DNA of 64,000 bases from Methylomusa anaerophila (GCF_003966895.1 NZ_AP018449.1:2807501-2871500), one strand, 5' to 3'. Shown: positions 1 through 8,587, counted from the stretch's first letter. Translations and numbers: made by a program. Notes: generated from the sequence alone by a model not told the origin.

Positions 1-452
1 CAACTGTTATCCATGAGACGGATAACGGGGAAGAAGCCATTGCCAGGATGGAGGCATCGGTGAATAAGGTGAGAAGCCGCATTGGTGAGTCGGCTTACCG
101 GAAAAAAGTATTTATTGAAATTTGGGACATGCCTTTGTTAGCAGTGGGAGGCAAATCATACATAAATGATATTATCACTCAGGCCGGCGGCGTAAATGTT
201 GCGGCAGGCAAAGAAACCTTCTATGCATTGTGCGATGATGAAACCTTATTTTCGTATGATCCGGATATTTACATTGTAGCCCGTCACGACAGGGGGGGCA
301 GCCGGGAACGGGTCTTCCGGCGGTTCGAAACGGAACATGTACGGGCAATCAGGGATAACAAGGTATTTTATATATCGGATGATTATCTCGACCGGCCGGG
401 CCCGCGCAGTTTTATTGCGCTGGAACAACTTGCAGATATATTACAGGATTAA
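1..452 (+). CDS. Periplasmic metal-chelate (BtuF/FecB-type) binding protein, C-terminal part
   Basis: The reading frame is open from base 3 of the window, so this is the 3' end of a gene that starts upstream; the internal ATG at 48 is not its start. The visible ~150 residues match the C-terminal lobe of helical-backbone metal receptors: an FIEIWDMPLLAVGGKSYIND segment, then a glycine-rich INDIITQAGGVNVA stretch, then the terminal DRPGPRSFIALEQLADIL helix. Such proteins capture cobalamin or ferric siderophores and hand them to an inner-membrane FecCD permease. The permease gene starts 6 bases downstream, so the three genes form one operon. Substrate cannot be decided from this fragment. Confidence 0.8.
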   Translation, partial: TVIHETDNGEEAIARMEASVNKVRSRIGESAYRKKVFIEIWDMPLLAVGGKSYINDIITQAGGVNVAAGKETFYALCDDETLFSYDPDIYIVARHDRGGSRERVFRRFETEHVRAIRDNKVFYISDDYLDRPGPRSFIALEQLADILQD

Positions 453-458
453 AGGTAG

Positions 459-1487
459 ATGCTCATGATCCAAATTCGTTTCATACCTAAACAGGCAATC
501 TTTCCCCTTTTTTCCCTGGCAGCCCTGTTTGTCAGCCTGTTGCTTATGCTAACAATCGGCACTGCTTCTATTGGTTTTAAGGATGCTGTTGCCTTGCTGG
601 CCAAGGGAATGTTTAACATTCCCATCAGCGAAGGAATTGACCCTGCCTACAGCGCTATTCTGCTGGATATCCGCTGGCCGCGGCTGGTGCTGGCCATGTT
701 GGCGGGAAGCGGCCTGGCAGTATCAGGCGCCTGTTATCAGGCAATGTTTAATAATCCCCTGGGCGACCCGTTTATTTTGGGGATCTCGTCGGGAGCGGCG
801 CTGGGAGCTGCGATTGCCATTATTATGCAGCACTCCCAGTATCTTAGCCTGTTTGCTTTCTTAGGCGGAGTGGTTACCATATTCACGGTTTATGGCTTGG
901 GACGCACCGGACCCACAGGCCTTGACAGCAACCGGCTGCTTTTGGCCGGCGTTGCTTTCGGTTCTTTGCTAAACGCGTTGTTGTTTGCGTTGATGGCTAT
1001 CAATACCCGGCAGGTAACGGAAATTTTGTTCTGGATAATGGGTAATCTTACCAATCCGGTGGAGAACTTGCCGGCAGTGGCGGCTCCTGTGCTGTTGGGA
1101 GGGCTGGTGATCTGGGTCCATGCCCGGGATTTGGATATTATTACAACGGGGGATGAAAATGCGAAGTATTTAGGGGTGGATGTCAGCCGGATCCGGATTA
1201 TCATCCTTCTGGCGACGGCGCTGGTCACCGGTACGGTAGTATCGGTATGCGGAGTTATTGGGTTTATCGGCTTAATTGTGCCCCATCTTGTGCGTAAGCT
1301 GGCCGGTTTGCAGCATGGAACACTGCTGCCGCTGTGCGCCATATGGGGAGCCATATTTTTGCTGTGGGCCGACGGCCTGACGCGCATGGTTCCGGCCCTG
1401 GCGCAAATCCCGGTGGGGATTGTGACTGCAATGTTTGGAAGTCCCTTTTTCCTTTATATACTTTACCTGGGAGGGAGAGGTCGATGA
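459..1487 (+). CDS. FecCD-family (BtuC-like) ABC transporter permease
   Basis: A 342-residue, strongly hydrophobic protein of the usual FecCD length with about ten predicted membrane spans. Family hallmarks are visible: the RWPRLVLAMLAGSGLAVSGA stretch near residue 75, NPLGDPFILGISSGAALGA near residue 100, and the GVIGFIGLIVPHLVRKLAG coupling-loop region near residue 270. It forms the membrane channel of a cobalamin, heme or siderophore importer together with the flanking binding protein and ATPase. ATG at 465 (M3) is an equally good start, since AAAGG lies about 10 bases before it. The stop overlaps the next gene's start (ATGA), indicating translational coupling. Confidence 0.9.
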   Translation: MLMIQIRFIPKQAIFPLFSLAALFVSLLLMLTIGTASIGFKDAVALLAKGMFNIPISEGIDPAYSAILLDIRWPRLVLAMLAGSGLAVSGACYQAMFNNPLGDPFILGISSGAALGAAIAIIMQHSQYLSLFAFLGGVVTIFTVYGLGRTGPTGLDSNRLLLAGVAFGSLLNALLFALMAINTRQVTEILFWIMGNLTNPVENLPAVAAPVLLGGLVIWVHARDLDIITTGDENAKYLGVDVSRIRIIILLATALVTGTVVSVCGVIGFIGLIVPHLVRKLAGLQHGTLLPLCAIWGAIFLLWADGLTRMVPALAQIPVGIVTAMFGSPFFLYILYLGGRGR

Positions 1488-2290
1488 CTGCCAATAAGGC
1501 TTTTCCGGTCCTGCGGGCTGAATCACTGACTGCGGGGTACAATGGCAAACCGATAGTATCAGACATTGATTTTACAGTAGATCACGGTGAATTTCTCAGT
1601 ATTGTGGCCCCCAACGGAACAGGCAAGACAACGCTGATCCGGACACTGGCGGGGGTACTGCCGCCGCTGCATGGCGCCGTATCCGTCTGCGGACGCAATG
1701 TTGCCGGCTATTCGCGGCGCGATCTGGCCAAACTGGTGGCAGTCGTCGGTCAAAACGAGAGCGTAGCGGACTATACTGTCGAGCAAGTTGTGGCAATGGG
1801 ACGTTATTCCCATATTCCCCGGTTTGGCAGCCGGACGCATCAAGATGAATCAATCATTAACCGCGTGCTGGCTCAGGTGGGAATGAAGGAAAAACGCAAA
1901 ATATTTGCCGGTCAGCTCAGCCAGGGGGAACGTCAAAAAGTTACTGTCGCCCGCGCTTTGGCCCAGTGCCCGAAGCTGCTGATATTAGATGAGCCGACAT
2001 CCCATCTGGATGTAAAGAATCAGATCGAAATCCTTAGACTAATCAAACGCATGACGGCCGAACAGGGATTGACGACATTGGCCGTGCTTCACGATATCAA
2101 TCTGGCCAGTCATTTTAGCACCCATCTGGCGTTCTTGAAAGACGGCAGAATGACCTCGTACGGTCGCACGCAAGAGGTGCTGTCGGTTGAGACTTTGCAA
2201 AATCTCTACGGTATGAACTTTACTTTGCTGAAGGATGCCGGCAGTATATTCGTACAGCCTGACTATGGGCTGGGGGATTATAACCAGTAA
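1484..2290 (+). CDS. Metal-chelate ABC transporter ATP-binding protein (BtuD/FecE-like)
   Basis: 268 residues, started at the ATG that overlaps the permease stop rather than at an upstream in-frame ATG at 1334, which would lie inside the permease gene. Walker A is VAPNGTGKTT (the usual first glycine is alanine), the signature is LSQGERQKV (usually LSGGE), Walker B is LLILDEPTSHLD, and the switch histidine is in AVLHDINLA. It powers the FecCD-type importer encoded just upstream. The two changes in ATP-site motifs are visible in the sequence; conservative substitutions here occur in active ABC proteins, so I do not infer inactivation. Confidence 0.88.
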   Translation: MTANKAFPVLRAESLTAGYNGKPIVSDIDFTVDHGEFLSIVAPNGTGKTTLIRTLAGVLPPLHGAVSVCGRNVAGYSRRDLAKLVAVVGQNESVADYTVEQVVAMGRYSHIPRFGSRTHQDESIINRVLAQVGMKEKRKIFAGQLSQGERQKVTVARALAQCPKLLILDEPTSHLDVKNQIEILRLIKRMTAEQGLTTLAVLHDINLASHFSTHLAFLKDGRMTSYGRTQEVLSVETLQNLYGMNFTLLKDAGSIFVQPDYGLGDYNQ

Positions 2291-2339
2291 ATATTTGCAA
2301 TAGTAACAAATCTTATTGTCAAACTCCTTAAAAAAAGTG

Positions 2340-2368
2340 TTGACAATTTATCGAATATTAAGTATGAT
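2340..2368 (+). promoter_or_regulatory. Sigma-A-type promoter of orphan leader copy 1
   Basis: TTGACA at 2340-2345, a 17-base spacer and TATGAT at 2363-2368. Transcription would start near 2376, about 35 bases before the conserved hairpin motif. The same layout (TTGACA, 16-18 bases, TATRAT, short leader, motif) is seen at 8170, 11249 and 50084. Confidence 0.65.
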
Positions 2369-2408
2369 AGTAAAAAAGACACATAAAAATGATCAATAAT
2401 ATGGGTGG

Positions 2409-2452
2409 TTGACCAGAAAAAAGCTGGAGACGATAGGTCTTTAGCTTTTTAT
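2409..2452 (+). promoter_or_regulatory. Recurrent hairpin-terminator leader motif, copy 1
   Basis: TTGA, then CCAG (2413-2416), an A-rich loop and CTGG (2424-2427), then AGAC. The alternative fold AAGCTGGAGAC (2421-2431) with GTCTTTAGCTT (2437-2447) followed by T residues is an intrinsic terminator that uses up the CTGG strand, so the two folds exclude each other. Eight further copies occur in the window. This one has no obvious downstream gene. Confidence 0.6.
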
Positions 2453-2681
2453 ATTTTTAACGGTCGAAGCCCAGATTAAAAATCTAACTTGACAGACTTT
2501 ATTGAAAGATGCCCTTTGCCTATTTTACATAGATGCGGCCGCCCAGCCGGTGCAAAGCGCGCAACCCGCAGCATCGCTTGGCGGCACCCCCTTCTCATGT
2601 TATCTCATTATCATTATCCTCCTAAGCCGTCTTTTTATGGGCGGCTGCTTTTTTTTGCGTTTATCCAACTGGCGCTGCCGT

Positions 2682-4961
2682 TTACGACCGCTTATATTTT
2701 TCTGCAGCTATGATTGCTTGGCCTAAGGCTAAACCGCCGTCATTGGGCGGAGTCTGCCAGGGTAAATAAACACGCAAACACTTTTCTTGCAGAAGGTTCG
2801 CTACTTCGGTAAGCAATCTGATATTCTGGAATACTCCGCCGCTAAGGACAACCTTGCCGATGCCTGTTTCTGAATTGATTAGTTGCACCATTTCGACTAT
2901 GGCATTGGCAATCGTAGTATGAAATGACGCTGCCAAATAGTCTTTACTATGTTCGCGTTGCGCCAGTTCCACCAGGGCGCAGAAAGACGACGAAAAATCC
3001 AGCTGTTTTACCGTGCCTGGTATAATGCTATAGGGTAACGGGTTGCCGGTAGTTTTCCCGGCTATCATTTCCAGTTCCACAGCCGCCTGACCCTCATAAT
3101 TTATGCTATTTCGCAAACCAATAATGGACGCCGCGGCGTCGAACAACCTGCCGGCGCTGGAGGTTAACGGTGAATTGATACCCTTTTTGGCAGCTTCCAT
3201 AATTAAGGGCCACTCGTTGGGCAAGTCGCGAATGAAGGGAATGCGCAAGCCGGTGAGATTGGTTCCAAATAGTTCATAAAGCAACCAGGCGGCTAGGCGC
3301 CAGGGTTCTTTAACAGCCTTGGTTCCGCCGGGAAGTGTCAGATACTTGCAGTGTCCGGCCCGGGTAAAATTATAATAGTCGGCAACTAAGAATTCGCCGC
3401 CCCATAATGTTCCGTCAGTACCATAGCCTGTTCCGTCAAAAGCCACACCTATTACCGGTTCGTATAATCCATGCTCCGCCATGACGGCGGCAATGTGGGC
3501 GTGATGGTGCTGCACAGCTACTTTTGGCAGAGCAAGACTTAATGCATATTTCGTTGACAGATATTCGGGATGCAGGTCGTAGGCTGCTATCTGAGGTTTG
3601 ATATTGAACAGACGGCGGTAGTGGTCTATGGACTCCAGGTAGTAATTGTAGGTTGCCAGATTCTCCAGGTCGCCGATATGGGCGCTAAGATAAGCCTTGT
3701 TCCCGTAAGTTAGGCAGAAGGAATTCTTTAACTCTCCGCCACAGGCCAGGGTGGGTACTGTTTTTTGCGCAAGATGTATCGGACTGGGCGTATATCCCCG
3801 GCTTCGCCGCAAAATATAAGGTTTACCGGAAAAAATACGTACCACCGAGTCGTCAGCCCGGCGGTAAATATCACGGTTATGCACCAAAAAATAATCGGCG
3901 ATAGGATTGAGGCGCTCCAACGCATCGCCATCTTCATAGGCGATAGGTTCGTCGCTGGTGTTGCCGCTGGTCATCACCCAAACATCGTCAGGGCCGAGCA
4001 GCAACTCATGGGCAGGGGTATAGGGAAGCATAACGCCAATGCGGGGATTGCCAGGGGCGACCTGTTGGGCTAAATTATAAGCCGGGCTTTTATCCAGCAG
4101 CACTATTGGCCTGACGGCGCCGGTGAGCAATTCCGCCTCAACTTGTGAAACAAGGCATTGCTGTTTTACTGCTTCCAAGCTTCCGCACATTACAGCAAAC
4201 GGTTTATCTTCCCGTATTTTTCGTCTTCTTAGTGAATCAACAGCTACAGGATTAGTTGCGTCACATGCCAGATGATATCCCCCCAGGCCTTTAACCGCCA
4301 CTATTTTCCCTTGGGCAATAAGTCGTTTGGTTTCAATGAACACATTTTTGCCGTCAGGAATAGAAACTTCAGAAACTTCCGTGGAGTTTCTATTTATTAA
4401 ACGATAGTTGGGGCCGCATACCGGGCAGGCGTTGGGTTGCGCGTGAAATCTTCGGTCTGCAGGGTCATCATATTCTTTTTGGCAGACCGGGCACATGGGG
4501 AATTCGGTCATGGTGGTGGCAATCCGGTCGTAAGGCATATTCTTAATTATAGTGTAACGCGGACCGCAATTCGTACAGTTAGTAAACGGGTATTGGAAGC
4601 GTCTGTCTTTACTGTTTAAGGTTTCTCTTCGACAGTCCGGGCAAGTTGCAATATCCGGCGATACCATAGGTACCTGCCCTTGGGACGGAAGGCTGTCTTT
4701 AATAACGAATCCGGCTTCGCCCTTAACTTGGCAGACATCTACCGACACCCCGGTCAATTGTGCAAGCGGCGGCTTTTCCTGGTGAAGAGCGTTTACAAAC
4801 TCATAGGCTTCGGGTTCTTCCCCTTCAACTTCAATGCAGACACTATCCCCGTTGTTAAGAACCCAGCCGCCTAAATGACAGCGACAGGCAAGCCGGTAGA
4901 CAAAAGGACGAAAACCAACGCCCTGAACGATACCATGAACTGTTATCCGAAGACGAACCAT
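2682..4961 (-). CDS. hypF: Carbamoyltransferase HypF
   Basis: A 759-residue protein of normal HypF length. The N-terminal acylphosphatase domain contains GIVQGVGFRPFVYRLA. It is followed by two zinc-finger units (CPDC...CTNCGPRY and CPVC...CPVCGPNY), a YrdC-like domain (about residues 205-385) and a C-terminal Kae1/TobZ-like domain with the metal-binding HHHAHIAAVMAEH motif. HypF makes the carbamoyl-AMP used to build CN ligands of [NiFe]-hydrogenase. I chose the ATG preceded by GGAGG 7-8 bases upstream over a TTG five codons earlier that overlaps this site. No other hyp gene is adjacent, although the nearby HypB-like GTPase is suggestive. Confidence 0.95.
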   Translation of the reverse strand: MVRLRITVHGIVQGVGFRPFVYRLACRCHLGGWVLNNGDSVCIEVEGEEPEAYEFVNALHQEKPPLAQLTGVSVDVCQVKGEAGFVIKDSLPSQGQVPMVSPDIATCPDCRRETLNSKDRRFQYPFTNCTNCGPRYTIIKNMPYDRIATTMTEFPMCPVCQKEYDDPADRRFHAQPNACPVCGPNYRLINRNSTEVSEVSIPDGKNVFIETKRLIAQGKIVAVKGLGGYHLACDATNPVAVDSLRRRKIREDKPFAVMCGSLEAVKQQCLVSQVEAELLTGAVRPIVLLDKSPAYNLAQQVAPGNPRIGVMLPYTPAHELLLGPDDVWVMTSGNTSDEPIAYEDGDALERLNPIADYFLVHNRDIYRRADDSVVRIFSGKPYILRRSRGYTPSPIHLAQKTVPTLACGGELKNSFCLTYGNKAYLSAHIGDLENLATYNYYLESIDHYRRLFNIKPQIAAYDLHPEYLSTKYALSLALPKVAVQHHHAHIAAVMAEHGLYEPVIGVAFDGTGYGTDGTLWGGEFLVADYYNFTRAGHCKYLTLPGGTKAVKEPWRLAAWLLYELFGTNLTGLRIPFIRDLPNEWPLIMEAAKKGINSPLTSSAGRLFDAAASIIGLRNSINYEGQAAVELEMIAGKTTGNPLPYSIIPGTVKQLDFSSSFCALVELAQREHSKDYLAASFHTTIANAIVEMVQLINSETGIGKVVLSGGVFQNIRLLTEVANLLQEKCLRVYLPWQTPPNDGGLALGQAIIAAEKYKRS

Positions 4962-4988
4962 TAAATAATCCTCCAAGTTCCGGATGCA

Positions 4989-6005
4989 TCACATTACCAA
5001 TCCCAGCTCCGCCGGACTCAGGTCAATTCGACCGCCGTCCCGCAGCACGTTCCTGATGGCAGCCAGCTGCCGGTCCATTTTCTCCAGTATTGCCAGGTTG
5101 CTCCGTTCTTGTTCTGATGTTGGGATAACTTGGCTGATACCGCCGTTTTTAATCACCAGGCGCTTGTCGCCCATTAAGGCCAATATTGGATCATGGGTGG
5201 CCATCAGCACGATTTTTTGCTTATCCACCAGGAGACGCAGCGCTTTCTGGCGGTCGATGCCGGCATTTTCGATTTCGTCAATCAAGACGATGGGAGATTT
5301 GCTTAAGTATGCGGTATCGGCAATCATTAGCGCCCGGGACTGGCCCCCGCTCAGGGCGGTGACAGGAGTGTGGGGCAAAAACCCTTCGCCGGCCAATTCG
5401 TTGGCTTTGGCGATGATGTTCCGGGTCACTTCGGCAATGTTCTCCACCATGCGGCTTTCGGCATGCATGTTTACGAATTCTTCCACCGACAGGTCCATAA
5501 TGAAATTCATATTCTGCGATAACTGGGCCACTAGTTTATGTTCGACGGAAAATCGCCGTTTTGTATCCGGCACTTGTCCGTTCACCAATATTTTCCGATT
5601 GGTGGGCGTGTCCCGCTGCGCCACCCATTCGATATCCGCCAGCAGCCGGCTCTTGCCTGAGCCGGTGGGACCGACAATGCAAATAATTTCCCCGGCATTT
5701 ATAGTCAGCAGTACGTTTTCCCCATTCCCATCCTTGTCGATGCCGCCCATGATGGTGATGGAATTGACTTTTTCATCCTGGGTTTTCAATTGCTCCATCT
5801 GCGACATAAAGGTGATGAATTGGTCCACAAGCGACCGGCGTTCCATACCCATGGTCGCCAGTACTTCATCCTCTATAGCGGCAAAAAAATTCGCAAGCAA
5901 GTCCGACGGCTCAGCGCGCACCGGCAGAGTTTGAAAAAAATCTGCCGCGTAAGGGTATTCAACAAGCAACTCCCCTACGGTCAGGGAAAGCATCCTATCC
6001 CGCAC
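4989..6005 (-). CDS. Soluble ABC-type ATPase with DUF1858-like N-terminal domain
   Basis: About 338 residues. Residues 1-70 resemble a DUF1858/ScdA-N-like helical domain (LTVGELLVEYPYAADFF). An ABC-type ATPase follows, with Walker A GPTGSGKS, signature ALSGGQSRALMIAD and Walker B VLIDEIENAGID. No membrane segment is present. It is the third gene of a minus-strand trio with a HypB-like GTPase and a solute-binding-like protein, and no permease gene is nearby, so a classical transporter is unlikely. GTG at 6005 lies 8 bases after AGGAGG; the GTG at 6014 overlaps that site and the ATG at 5993 is about 20 bases away. The function is unknown; a metallochaperone or cofactor-assembly role is inference only. 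Confidence 0.7.
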   Translation of the reverse strand: MRDRMLSLTVGELLVEYPYAADFFQTLPVRAEPSDLLANFFAAIEDEVLATMGMERRSLVDQFITFMSQMEQLKTQDEKVNSITIMGGIDKDGNGENVLLTINAGEIICIVGPTGSGKSRLLADIEWVAQRDTPTNRKILVNGQVPDTKRRFSVEHKLVAQLSQNMNFIMDLSVEEFVNMHAESRMVENIAEVTRNIIAKANELAGEGFLPHTPVTALSGGQSRALMIADTAYLSKSPIVLIDEIENAGIDRQKALRLLVDKQKIVLMATHDPILALMGDKRLVIKNGGISQVIPTSEQERSNLAILEKMDRQLAAIRNVLRDGGRIDLSPAELGLVM

Positions 6006-6059
6006 CGGCTTCACCTCCTGCTAATTTCCTGACTATGATTAAGTATGATCCAGTATGAT

Positions 6060-6746
6060 CTAGCCCAGATCCATCCTTTTGACGTTGCCCATCTGGAAGT
6101 TCTCACCAATCCGGGTTTGCCCTAAACAGTAGGAGCAGGTAGCCGCCGGCATGGAGAACCGCAAATGACACCCGGCAAGGCTGTCAAAATGGGCAGCTGC
6201 CTTGAACAGCCGGCTGGCTTCCAGCGCTCCCTGGCCGGTAATGCCGTTGATATGGACAATGGTGGCTCCCGGGTTGGCCTGCCGCACCCGGAAGGCGAAT
6301 ACTTCCCGTTCGGCCTGGGATACGATGTCGCCTTTCGTTATAATAACAACATCGGCTAACTTCAACATGGGGCCGATTTTTTGCGGTGTATGCACACCGC
6401 TAAGGTTGTCAATCAGGCAAACTGCCAAAGCGCCCCGGATATGCGGTGAACACCTGTTGCACAGGCCGGCGCTTTCGCTGATCAGCATATCGAATTTGCT
6501 CCGTTTGGCCCACTCCAGGCAGTCCTCAATATTACTGACAAAAAAATGGTCCGGGCAAAGGTTGCCCGACAGACCGAGCTTGGCCACCACACCCCGTTTC
6601 TGATATAGTTCCTGGTCCTTGGTAGACAGGCAGTCGAACTTTACGACTCCCACTTTTAACCCGTCGGCCCGCAGCGAATCAATGATTTTCAAAATTGCGG
6701 ACGTCTTGCCCGACGAAGGCGGCCCGGCTACGGTGACTAGCTGCAC
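6060..6746 (-). CDS. HypB/UreG-like GTPase with cysteine motifs
   Basis: 228 residues, SIMIBI-class G protein: P-loop AGPPSSGKTSAI at residues 8-19, conserved lysine/aspartate in GVVKFDCLSTKDQ, and a TKGD guanine-recognition-like motif near residue 137. Two short cysteine motifs, CNRCSPH (about residue 97) and CSYC (near the C terminus), could bind metal, as in HypB and CooC/UreG relatives that deliver nickel. The GTG start overlaps the stop of the upstream gene by about 10 bases, so translation is coupled. With the flanking DUF1858 proteins it forms a three-gene unit. The metal-delivery role is inferred from family resemblance. Confidence 0.7.
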   Translation of the reverse strand: MQLVTVAGPPSSGKTSAILKIIDSLRADGLKVGVVKFDCLSTKDQELYQKRGVVAKLGLSGNLCPDHFFVSNIEDCLEWAKRSKFDMLISESAGLCNRCSPHIRGALAVCLIDNLSGVHTPQKIGPMLKLADVVIITKGDIVSQAEREVFAFRVRQANPGATIVHINGITGQGALEASRLFKAAAHFDSLAGCHLRFSMPAATCSYCLGQTRIGENFQMGNVKRMDLG

Positions 6747-7972
6747 GGCGGCATTCCTCCCTCGCGGTGAAATTGCAGGAACTTGCGGTTGAGCTCTTCA
6801 ACCAGAACCTCAATATCGCATTCCTTTACATAGTCCCAGCCCAGCCACTTGAATTTGGCATCCGCCGGCAGGTTGTTCCTGGTTGCGGGATGGGCGGCCG
6901 GGAAAAATGCGTCGGCGCAAATTTGGGCTGCCTGCGGTCCTGTAAGATAATCGGCCAGTTCCTTAAGTTCCTCCAGTTTGGCAGCCTTGATCAGCAACGA
7001 CACCGGATAGGCCAGGGCTCCGTCTGCCGGCCAAATAATTTCTATATTGCGGCGGTCGGTGATAGTTTCGGCAAAAAAGCGCGGCATGATATGGATGGGC
7101 GGCACATCAGCGCGGCTGCTTGCTAACTCTCGCACCATCTGCGCCGGATGCAGCCCGTAACGTACGGCCTTAGCCAGGCCGGCAATCCCCTGTAGGCCGT
7201 AGTCCTTATAGTAGTTCATCTGGACGATGTCGCAAAAGGTGTCGCCATGGCCGCGGATTACGACTTTCTTAGCATAAATGGGATCGATTAGATCGCCCCA
7301 GTTTTTTGGCGCCGGCAGGTCGCCGAGTCGTTTGTTATCTACGACCATTACCAAGGTATTTACGGCAATAACGGTAAAATGCCCTTCCGGGTCGACAATC
7401 CCGGCCTCGGTCAACCGGGGATGGATCTTTTGGACGGGGACGCAGGTGAATACGCCGGTGTTAACAAAGCGCTCAATAAATTTTTTATGAAAGAAATCGT
7501 AGCCGGTTGTAAGTATTACATCAGGCACTTCGTCAGGGTCTTCAAAATATTTGATATAATCATCGTAATTCAGTAGTTTATTCGCAGACACTTCTATGCT
7601 GTAATTCAATTCCAAGCCTTTTTCGTAACGCAGATGCTCCAGCAGAATTTTCAGTTCATCCTGTAAGGGGACTTTCAACGGACAAGGTAAAAGGGTCAAC
7701 ATATTCAGTTGGCCGCTGTCGCCGGGAACTATTGCCTGCAGTTCCCGATAACGATTGGTTTCGGCAATTTTTTCTTCCAGCAGCCGGACAAATACCTCAG
7801 CGTTCATGTTTTTGCTCTTCAACGCGGTTTTCAGTTTTAGCACCGGGCCTAACTGTTTCACGACGGTATCGTCGGCAAACGCAGGAAAGCCGTTATGGAC
7901 AAACACTTCCCGCGTTTCAGGAAATGCTTCGATAATCTGTCCGATTGTTAGATCAAAGTTTCCTAAGCCCAT
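6737..7972 (-). CDS. Cytoplasmic solute-binding-like protein with N-terminal DUF1858 domain
   Basis: 411 residues from an ATG preceded by AAGGAGGG. Residues 1-75 form a DUF1858-like domain (LTIGQIIEAFPETREVFVHN). Residues 90-400 look like a type-II periplasmic binding protein (Fe(III)/thiamine SBP-like: TGYDFFHKKFIERF, NTLVMVVDNKRLGDLPAPKN, ADYLTGPQAAQICADAFFPA). There is no signal peptide or lipobox, which is odd for a transporter component. It is the first gene of a coupled trio with a HypB-like GTPase and an ABC-type ATPase that shares the same kind of N-terminal domain. I infer an intracellular ligand-sensing or scaffold role; the true function is unknown. Confidence 0.65.
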   Translation of the reverse strand: MGLGNFDLTIGQIIEAFPETREVFVHNGFPAFADDTVVKQLGPVLKLKTALKSKNMNAEVFVRLLEEKIAETNRYRELQAIVPGDSGQLNMLTLLPCPLKVPLQDELKILLEHLRYEKGLELNYSIEVSANKLLNYDDYIKYFEDPDEVPDVILTTGYDFFHKKFIERFVNTGVFTCVPVQKIHPRLTEAGIVDPEGHFTVIAVNTLVMVVDNKRLGDLPAPKNWGDLIDPIYAKKVVIRGHGDTFCDIVQMNYYKDYGLQGIAGLAKAVRYGLHPAQMVRELASSRADVPPIHIMPRFFAETITDRRNIEIIWPADGALAYPVSLLIKAAKLEELKELADYLTGPQAAQICADAFFPAAHPATRNNLPADAKFKWLGWDYVKECDIEVLVEELNRKFLQFHREGGMPPCS

Positions 7973-8169
7973 AGTTTTTCCCTCCTTATGAAAAAACAAC
8001 CAAAGCTGAGGTCCCCGCCGGCCTCAGTTTAGTTGATACCTCATCGTATAGCCCGTTACTTTCATTTTTCATACATTGTAATATGAAAACTTGCTCAAGT
8101 CAATATTGACCATGGCGCCCAAACCCTTCTCTGCGCAAGGGAAAAGCCGGCTTGAATATGCTACAGATA

Positions 8170-8198
8170 TTGACAAGTAATTGTGGTGGGTGTATGAT
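8170..8198 (+). promoter_or_regulatory. Sigma-A-type promoter of metNI-like operon
   Basis: TTGACA at 8170-8175, a 17-base spacer and TATGAT at 8193-8198; a TATAAT just downstream is too far from the -35 box. It precedes the first of two leader motifs, so the transcript would carry both attenuators. Confidence 0.65.
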
Positions 8199-8238
8199 GT
8201 ATAATAAGTGAGTAAGATTAGATGACTAAGATACATTG

Positions 8239-8308
8239 CTGACTAGTCGAGAGCTAGAGGCGGCATCCCATTGGCTGCATCCCATTATAATGGGATATAG
8301 TCTTTTTT
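8239..8308 (+). promoter_or_regulatory. Recurrent hairpin-terminator leader motif, copy 2
   Basis: CTGA followed by the hairpin CTAG (8243-8246)/CTAG (8254-8257), then AGGC leading into a longer stem (ATCCCAT with ATGGGAT) and the T-run TCTTTTTT. It matches the consensus YTGA-YYAG-loop-CTRR-AGGC. It is the first of two tandem copies before the metN-like gene. Confidence 0.6.
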
Positions 8309-8414
8309 GTTTGCTACCAACGGGCATCAAAGTATAGCTGTAGCCAAACAGGGCAATTCAATTATTAGTTTGAAATGCAGCAAGAAAATTCAATATCTTT
8401 GGTATTGTTCAAAG

Positions 8415-8487
8415 TTGACCAGAAATGCTGGAGGCTTGGTTTCTTAATCTATTGTCAAAGTAGATGCGGACCAGGCCTCCTTTATTT
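8415..8487 (+). promoter_or_regulatory. Recurrent hairpin-terminator leader motif, copy 3
   Basis: TTGA, CCAG (8419-8422), CTGG (8428-8431), then the terminator stem GGAGGCTTGGT (8430-8440) with ACCAGGCCTCC (8470-8480) and TTTATTT. The terminator stem shares two G residues with the small hairpin. It is the second tandem copy, about 100 bases before the metN-like start. Confidence 0.65.
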
Positions 8488-8587
8488 CATATTACTGATA
8501 AGCATGGTACATGCCTTGGCAACGGGAGTTTTCAGAGTGAGTAGCTTGCAGCCAGGAGCCAAAGGTAGAAAAGCGAGTTGAAAATTT

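Larger units (their letters stand above)
2291..2681 (+). other. Intergenic region between convergent btuD-like and hypF genes
   Basis: About 390 bases. It holds a good promoter (2340-2368) and copy 1 of the recurrent sulfur-leader motif (2409-2452), both pointing right. However, no convincing plus-strand gene follows: short frames at 2489 and 2502 overlap the 3' end of hypF and resemble no family I know. The leader therefore looks orphaned, as if its gene had been lost or replaced. Confidence 0.5.
7973..8587 (+). other. 615-base leader region with promoter and tandem regulatory motifs
   Basis: A divergent intergenic region between the DUF1858 trio and the metNI-like operon. It contains a promoter at 8170-8198 and two copies of the recurrent hairpin-terminator motif (8239-8308 and 8415-8487) in tandem before the transporter. 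A short frame at 8375-8581 overlaps the second motif and is not credible as a gene. Confidence 0.6.

Noticed and set aside
2489-2726. Two small plus-strand frames after leader copy 1
   Set aside because: Weak TTG starts without ribosome sites, overlap with hypF, and no family resemblance.
8375-8581. 68-codon frame upstream of metN-like gene
   Set aside because: It overlaps leader copy 3, including its terminator stem, and lacks a ribosome site.
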